Assembly (NCBI GenBank): GCA_030272155.1
Contig: CP126201.1
Span: 2,888,501-2,952,500, forward strand
Direction: 5' to 3'
From: Tetradesmus obliquus
Lineage: Eukaryota > Chlorophyta > Chlorophyceae > Sphaeropleales > Scenedesmaceae
DNA length: 64,000 bases
The translations under genes were made by a program, and so were the position numbers. The notes below the pieces were generated by a model. It was not told where the DNA came from and searched no databases. It was given only the letters and a program-made list of their open reading frames with translations. This document shows, piece after piece, positions 58,343 to 64,000 of this stretch (the first letter of the stretch is position 1; each line of letters begins with the position of its first letter).

Positions 58343-59608
58343 ATGGCATTCGTATCAGTCCGTGCCGCGCCCGGCCTTCGTGCCGCAGCCCCCACCAAGT
58401 CCAGCAGGAGCAGCAGGCCTGCTGCTGGCGTGCCCAGCATCACCGCCCGCTGCAGGCCCTTCTTCAGCCAGCCTCCCCGCGCCTTCTACCGCAACGCTGC
58501 CGCCTGGGATGCTAATGATGCTGATGCCATGCGGGTGAGTGCTGCTGGATGGGTTATGCCACTACACCCACCTAGTTCTGGAGGTGGTGCTGTGTGCACA
58601 TGCGTATGCATGGATGCAGCAAGCACCACACACGCCATTAGGCGGCGAACTGATGTGTGTATGTCATGCCAGTAATTTTTATGCATATGTATTGCAGCAA
58701 CATCCGGCGCAGCCTGTGCTCGTGTCCTGTACAATGGCAGTGCATACACGTGCTGCTTGTGGCTGGCTGGCATTTTGCATGCATGCATGCATGCATGCAT
58801 GTGAGCTTACCATGCTCTCTGAAAGTGGGTGCACCTTTGAGCCTTGCAGTGACTGCTGGTATGAATGCAGTTGCATGTGCAGGCAACTCTTGCACGCAGA
58901 GCAGCAGTTCGTAATCCTACTTCTGTGTCCTGCAAGCCTGGTGAAAAAACTGCTTTTGGTTCAATCAAACTAAAAACTTTCTGTTCGATAGAACAAAAGC
59001 GCTTCGCCAAAAAAAATCTTTTCCTTGTTTGATTATAAACACTTTTTGCGGATGTAGCTCAATGGTAGAGTTGTAGTCTTCTATGCTTGTGCCTGCTGCC
59101 CTGCTGCTTGCAGGACTGGATGAAGGACATGGCCAAGCAGTGGAAGGAGACTGGCTCAGTGTCTGGCCGCGTCTACTGGCCAGGCGGTGGTGTTGAGTTT
59201 GGCCCAAAGGGGTGCAAGCCTGCCAGCAGCAGCAGCCAGCAGCAGCAGCAGCAGCAGGGCAAGTCCGGCACTCCTCAGCTGCCCATTGATGTTGCAGATG
59301 CACCCGAGGGCTTCTATACACTGTACGCTGATGTGCCAGGCCTGGCCAAGGCTGATCTCAGCATTAAGCTGTCAAAGGAGCGTGTGCTGACCATCAGTGG
59401 GGAGCGCAAGTCGCCTCTTGCTGACGCACCCCTGCAGCAGCAGGAGCGTGTGCTGGGCTCCTTTGAGCGGCGCTGGCAGCTGCCTGAGGATGCGGAGAGT
59501 GAGGGCATCAGCGCCAAGGTTGCTGATGGTGTGCTGACCATCACAGTGCCCAAGAAGCAGCCGCAGCCTGAGCCGCAGGATGAGCAGCAGGACATCTTCA
59601 TTGCTTAG
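58343..59608 (+). CDS. Small heat-shock protein (HSP20), probably organelle-targeted
   Basis: join(58343..58534, 59114..59608), 687 nt, 228 aa, phase-0 intron (GTGAGT...TTGCAG). Exon 1 encodes a transit-peptide-like N-terminus, basic and rich in Ser/Ala/Pro (MAFVSVRAAPGLRAAAPTKS), with almost no acidic residues for 50 codons. Exon 2 has DWMKDMAKQW, a Gln run, and the alpha-crystallin domain: YTLYADVPGLAKADLSIKLS, RVLTISGERKS, SFERRWQLPEDAESEGISA and KVADGVLTITVPKK. The last block contains the GVLTITVPK signature. It acts as an ATP-independent chaperone. Plastid targeting is more likely than mitochondrial, but this is not certain. The tail ends in EPQDEQQDIFIA. Confidence 0.9.
58774..58804. 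repeat. (GCAT)n microsatellite
   Basis: About seven GCAT units in the HSP20 intron. This is the longest run of the GCATGC palindrome that is dispersed through the whole window. Confidence 0.9.
58943..59083. other. AT-rich organelle-like insertion with a tRNA 5' half, in the HSP20 intron
   Basis: An abrupt AT-rich segment in a GC-richer intron, with AAAAGCGCTTCGCC and runs of A and T. It ends in a tRNA-like 5' half at 59048-59083: acceptor strand GCGGATG, D-arm GCTCAATGGTAGAGT, then GTAGTCTTCTA. The 3' half and the T-arm are absent; the sequence passes directly into ordinary intron with (CTG) and the acceptor. Identity could be Gly(UCC) or Arg(UCU), because the break is in the anticodon loop. 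Confidence 0.6.
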
Positions 59609-60748
59609 ATGGTATGTCGTGTGCAGGCTCAACTCTAGTTCACAACGATGTTTGTATCACTGCTGTTGTAACGGAAGGGCCGTGCCCTACCAGGGCTTCT
59701 TCTGCAGCTCTTCATGTCTGCTTTGAGGTGATTTGATTGTTGCTCATGAGGTGATGTGATTGTTTGTGAAGTGGAGCAAGCCTTCCTATAACTTTGTACA
59801 TCATCATGCACTTCATCCTGTTGCAGTTTTTACATATTCATTCCCCTCTGAAAGATGAGGTTTTGCAGCATGCACATGCATGTGCTACACTTTTGTTCAT
59901 GTTGGTCACCAGCTGGTGATCAACACACAAACTACACAGCACCTGCAGATATTGTTGCTAATTGTCACAAAGCAGGGCTGTGGCGAGTGGGGGGATGTTG
60001 TACCACTAATTGTGACTTGTTAAGGTATGGCAGGGACATATAGTTGACCGTATCCATGTAACATACAGTGGTGAAGGGTGTTGACTGAATGGAATGTGCA
60101 GCATTATTTAGTGGTAGTATGGAACTGGTCAGCATAGCAAGGTCACTCACACCTACATAAATCGTGAGCAGGTTGGTCATTCTTCCTGTTTTTAATATAA
60201 GCCATTCTTCTAAGTCAACCTTGCTTGAATCATAGCTTGTGGACGATGCAACAGCTGCCAGCTGTACCATTAGCCTGCCATCCGGGATGAATGCATAGCT
60301 ACGCATTATCACGCAATGCTGGGCCAGAAGTCTTCTGCCAGAAGAACCCCGCCCAAGTCTCCTGCATGTATGTGTGGCACTGCAATGGCACATGCTGACG
60401 CTGTGGAATGAGAACAGAAAAATGACGGAAGCGTTGGCTTGTTACGTCTTGTCACGTTCATCGTTTGTGACAAAACATTTGCCAGCATCACTGGGGTTGG
60501 CCACAGGAGGCTGGCAAGCCTTGCCTTTGACAGTGATGATTTTCAGGGCAGACATGCGCAGCCCAAGCAAGCCTCATGTAGTCACTAGATGCCTTGGCAA
60601 GCAGGCCTAGAGGTTTTGAACTGGTGGTGGCAGCACCATCAGCACTGTGGCCTACAGGCCTGCAACGCGCGACCTAAGGGTACCAGCAACCACTGCAAGC
60701 TTCATCAGGAGGCTCAGTGTACAGCATGGAGTGTGTTTGTTACCAGGA
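59609..60748. other. HSP20 3' region and spacer
   Basis: A TGTAA motif (the usual green-algal polyadenylation signal) occurs at about 59666, within TGTTGTAACGG and roughly 60 bp after the stop. The remainder has no visible gene. A (TAG)n run of about seven units is at 60748-60769. Confidence 0.4.
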
Positions 60749-60769
60749 CTAGTAGTAGTAGTAGTAGTA

Positions 60770-63700
60770 ACCCGATCCCCACCGCGCAACCCTGGACCAA
60801 AGAAGTGACCTAGCTGACACATTCACTCTGATACATATCCACCAGCAGCACTCAACAGGTACAAAACACAACCAAGGGCGCAGAAGCAGCGCAGCAGGCA
60901 TGCCTGCTGCGCTGCCGAGCCCACCCCCTGGTGGATGAATTGGCAAGCGCACCAGCACGCGTTCAACGCACAATGACAATCGCACACACGGCAAAACTGG
61001 CAAGGCAGCCGCGCAGTGCAACAGAACAGCCCGCTTGCGCGCGCAGAATCTCTCACACCAGCGGCTGCAGAATCTCTCCTTTCCATTCCACGCCTGCGCC
61101 TGCTGCCCGAACAACAAAGGCGCCAGGCGTCCCACACCAGTTCTCACCACCCTAAATCGTTCTGGCACCAAAGAGCAGCGCTGGCGATGCGTACACAGCT
61201 GCAGGGCAAGAAACACCTGCTGTACGGTTCCACACCAAGCAAAGGCAGCCCACCTGCAGCCAGGTGGGCCCCAACTGCCGCAACACCCCATCCTCTGGAA
61301 GCTCTGGGAAGCTCAGGACTGCAGTCAGCTACAAGTAACGCTTCACACTTGCGAATAGCACATGCTAGAGTGAAGATCCAAAAAGGGAAGGACACAGCGG
61401 GCAGAGCGGATGGAAAGGACGCGCGGGATGGCACTGTATGACAACTATATGACACGTTATTGCACATCTGCTCAACACACAGCCAGGCGCGCCCGAGAGC
61501 GGCGCCCGTTCCTTGTGACAGGCGCTGTGGCGTTTTGCGGCCACCTGGGTCCAACAACATCTGCACGCTCATGCAGCATGAATGTCGAATCAAGTACACG
61601 AATAGTCACTCTCTCACACACGCCACAGGCTGCAGGGCCATGCTGGCAAGAGGCCCCTGCTGTTGTTCCACGCCTCAAACTGCTGCGCAAACCCATATCA
61701 GCGGCAGGACACTGTGCCCGCCCCACCCGCCCCAGACAGCCAAACCTGTGCCCGCCCTGACATGCCCAACCTCACACCTCCATCGTATAATCTATTCCAT
61801 CGTACAGCTCAAACACAGCTCGACACCGGACATCACAATGTATGTTGACAGCGGCAGCGCCGCCCATCGGCTGCTGGCATCCTGAACCCCCGCACGCATA
61901 CGATGCATGCACAAGCAAGTACTCCTTATACCCCTTTCCATCAGCAGCCGAGCACAAACCAAGCACTGCTACGGTGCCGACAGGGGCCTCCCAAAGTAAC
62001 CAACACACCCCCTGCTGCCACACCAACCCTGACCATAGCACAGGGGCGCTGCCCGCTTCCTTCGAGCAGCGCATGCCCTGCAAGCTTATGCAGATACATG
62101 CCACCATCCTGGCGAAGAGCAAGTCAAACAGCCGTGCTGTGAGTGTACAAAGACACATAAAGGTGCACACAACTGCCACTTGTGATCAACACAACGCCTC
62201 GGGAGATGATCCAGTGTACTCCCTGTCAGCACAACAGCGGAAATGTGTGCGGAAGACGGCCACAAGCCGCCAATCACGCATGCGGCAGCACGGCCTGCGC
62301 GCATCAGAATGAAGGGATATGATCCGGTGTACTCCCTGTCAGCAGGAGGCCGGAAACACCTGTGCGTAAAACGGCCAAAAGCCGCCAATCACGCCAGCGG
62401 CAGCATGCCTGCGCGCATCAAGAGGAAAGAAAACACCTGGCAATGCATGTACAGCTGGCAACAATCATCAGCGAGAGCAAACCCGGCCTCGCAGTGCGCA
62501 CCGCAGATCGCAATCAGCCTCGCGGCAGCGCAACCATTGCCTCGAAATCCAAACCTATGCAACACCTAATACTCCGCGCCTCTAGTGCAAAAAGTGGTCG
62601 CTACACAAGACTCCCAGGACTCAAAACACAGCCGGCAGGGCTGCTGCAACGAACAGCCTCATTTGAGCCTTTGCAGGGCCTCACTTCAACTGGACACGAC
62701 GCGAATGCATACATGCATCTGTGGCAAGCGACAACAGGGGCGAGCCAAAGTGGCGCGCCCAGGTCTCCATGTGCTGAGGTAAGTGTGTCTGCTCTGCTCT
62801 GTTTCCACCAAGGACACTCGCCTCGCGCTTGCTGGCTCTCTTGTGCCTCGTGATCCGCCAAATGCATGCAGGGGCGAGCAGTATGTACACAACCCGCCAG
62901 AAGTCCAGGCAGGCGCACACCACAGGGCCACCCCGCACATATGAGATACTGACTCTTCACACGACTGCTGTATCTCTGTCAACCAAAAGCAGTACTAGTA
63001 TGCTGTATGTGATGCAGCACGCCTCACCAACTCACTGCCGCTGCTGAGCTGCGCTGCTTGCAGGAGCAGCACGACTGGCTCAGGCAGAGCTTTCAGGCCA
63101 CACCACTCGCGCCTCTATTCAACCCGGCTGCTGTCAAAGAACAGACTCAGGACTCCGCCACTAGCCTCGGCAGGCCACTCACACCTGCAACTGCCTCGCA
63201 CGCCACGCCACACCGCACCAATTCTCTTCAAGCCTCGGCACCAGCGCCCGACAAGGCAGCAGCTGAACAAAAAGAAGACAGGCAAATGCGCTACAGTACC
63301 TACAGCAGAGGCACATCAGGACAGCCCTCCGAAGCATAGACCCTCCACAACCAGCACAAGCTGCTGCCCACTTTGGGTTCCTCACCCTCCCTGTGTCTCT
63401 GGCTGCTCCTGCCACACCCCTCACATCTTCAGACAGACAGTAGCAGCCCAACCTCCTCCAAAACCACACACGCTACCAGATGGCTTCCCTGTTGCTCCAC
63501 TCAGTTGCACCACACTCACAGAGTGCCAACAAGCTGCTGCTCAACCCCTCGCAGGGCAACCACCACGCAGCAACGGAAAAAGGGTGCCAGGAAACTCATG
63601 CAGCTGCTCATACTTACAACACCGCGTATACAAGTGTTTGTTCCGCGTCCAGTCAGTAAACCACATGCAGCACAGTGGGCCTGACAGACCTCACACGACA

Positions 63701-64000
63701 TGCTGCAGCAGTGCAGCACAGCACAGATCATCAAAGCAGCAGCCGCGCCCGGCCACAGGCCGGGCAGCTCACGCTGCCGCTATACAGTCGACAAGTGCAT
63801 GGCAGCGAGCTACGACCCACCTCACAAACTATTAGGACAAACCAGCAAACCAGCAAGCCACAAACAGGGCACTTTTGGCGTGCAGCTTAGCTTTGCAGCG
63901 GCCTGCAGACTGCGGCGGCCGCACAGCGGCACACGCAGCAACCAGCCTGCAGGGTTCGCACGCCACTCACGCCAGCCGGCCTTGGGCGTTCATCAGTTGC
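60770..64000. other. A/C-rich region without a resolved gene
   Basis: The plus strand here is rich in A and C (many CACAC, AACAC and CAAAC), the reverse of the T/G-rich introns of plus-strand genes at 45-56 kb. I therefore infer noncoding parts of a minus-strand gene whose coding part lies beyond the right edge. A tandem repeat is at 62206-62421. A possible plus-strand exon at 63061-63339 (TTGCAG then EQHDWLRQSFQATPLAPLFN) is low-complexity and unproven. Confidence 0.35.
62206..62421. repeat. Two-copy tandem repeat, about 111 bp
   Basis: 62206-62311 and 62318-62421 share GATCC(A/G)GTGTACTCCCTGTC, a CGGAAA.(A/C)..TGTG block, AAGCCGCCAATCACGC and GCCTGCGCGCATCA, with about 10-15 percent difference. 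Confidence 0.8.

Noticed and set aside
59048..59083. Complete tRNA gene
   Set aside because: Only the 5' half is present; no T-arm or 3' acceptor strand follows, so it is annotated as a fragment.
63061..63339. Plus-strand terminal exon (EQHDWLRQSFQ...)
   Set aside because: Low complexity, no upstream exon found, and base composition suggests transcription from the minus strand; kept only as a note.

Overview
The window looks like nuclear DNA of a green alga. Genes have many short introns with GTGAGT/GTAAGT-type donors, CAG/CTG trinucleotide runs occur in almost every gene, and the palindrome GCATGC is very common in introns and spacers. My best guess is a chlorophyte of the Scenedesmaceae/Sphaeropleales type. 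That is an inference from style, not from a marker gene. No rRNA gene, complete tRNA or CRISPR array was seen.

Layout. (1) 1-11.85 kb: a nearly perfect direct tandem duplication, unit about 5.85 kb, joined at a CAG run. Each unit carries three genes: an unassigned minus-strand gene (family A), a divergently transcribed RuvC/poxvirus-A22-like resolvase (B), and a convergent coiled-coil protein (C, four exons in consistent phase). (2) 11.85-15.67 kb: spacer with repeats and no gene I can defend. (3) 15.67-18.3 kb: a third, partial unit copy whose family-A 3' half is spliced in frame to four upstream exons of a different gene (D), giving a chimeric 574-aa protein. (4) 18.9-22.6 kb: a minus-strand gene combining a coiled coil, a PD-(D/E)XK nuclease-like domain and a protein-kinase-like domain, resembling Crinkler-type effectors and related nuclease-kinase fusions. 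(5) 23.1-24.9 kb: a fourth family-A copy with a 19-residue tandem repeat, abutting a frameshifted remnant of another gene. (6) 25.9-30.4 kb: a KDZ (Kyakuja-Dileera-Zisupton) transposase gene with one apparent 1-nt frameshift.

(7) 31.5-33.6 kb: an F-box-like/ankyrin-type repeat protein of the style common in algae and giant viruses. (8) 33.8-35.6 kb: a GT4 glycosyltransferase. (9) 36.0-44.3 kb: a 2353-aa low-complexity (Q/A/S-rich) protein in six exons. (10) 44.69-44.79 kb: a near-perfect 40-bp hairpin. (11) 45.16-56.05 kb: a 19-exon secreted Cys-rich protein (1654 aa) with ephrin-receptor-like/GCC2-GCC3-like modules. Its introns show repeated duplication of splice-donor regions. (12) 58.3-59.6 kb: an organelle-targeted HSP20 whose intron holds an AT-rich, organelle-like insertion ending in a tRNA 5' half. 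(13) 59.6-64 kb: no clear gene; the base composition suggests noncoding parts of a minus-strand gene entering from the right.

The left half (1-31 kb) is accessory and mobile in character: duplications, truncated and fused gene copies, a transposase and an effector-like nuclease-kinase. The right half (31-60 kb) is more ordinary host gene content. Intron phases were checked by hand for genes C, D, the nuclease-kinase, the ankyrin protein, the GT4, the 2353-aa protein, the Cys-rich protein and HSP20, and they close in frame. These are still predictions without transcript support.
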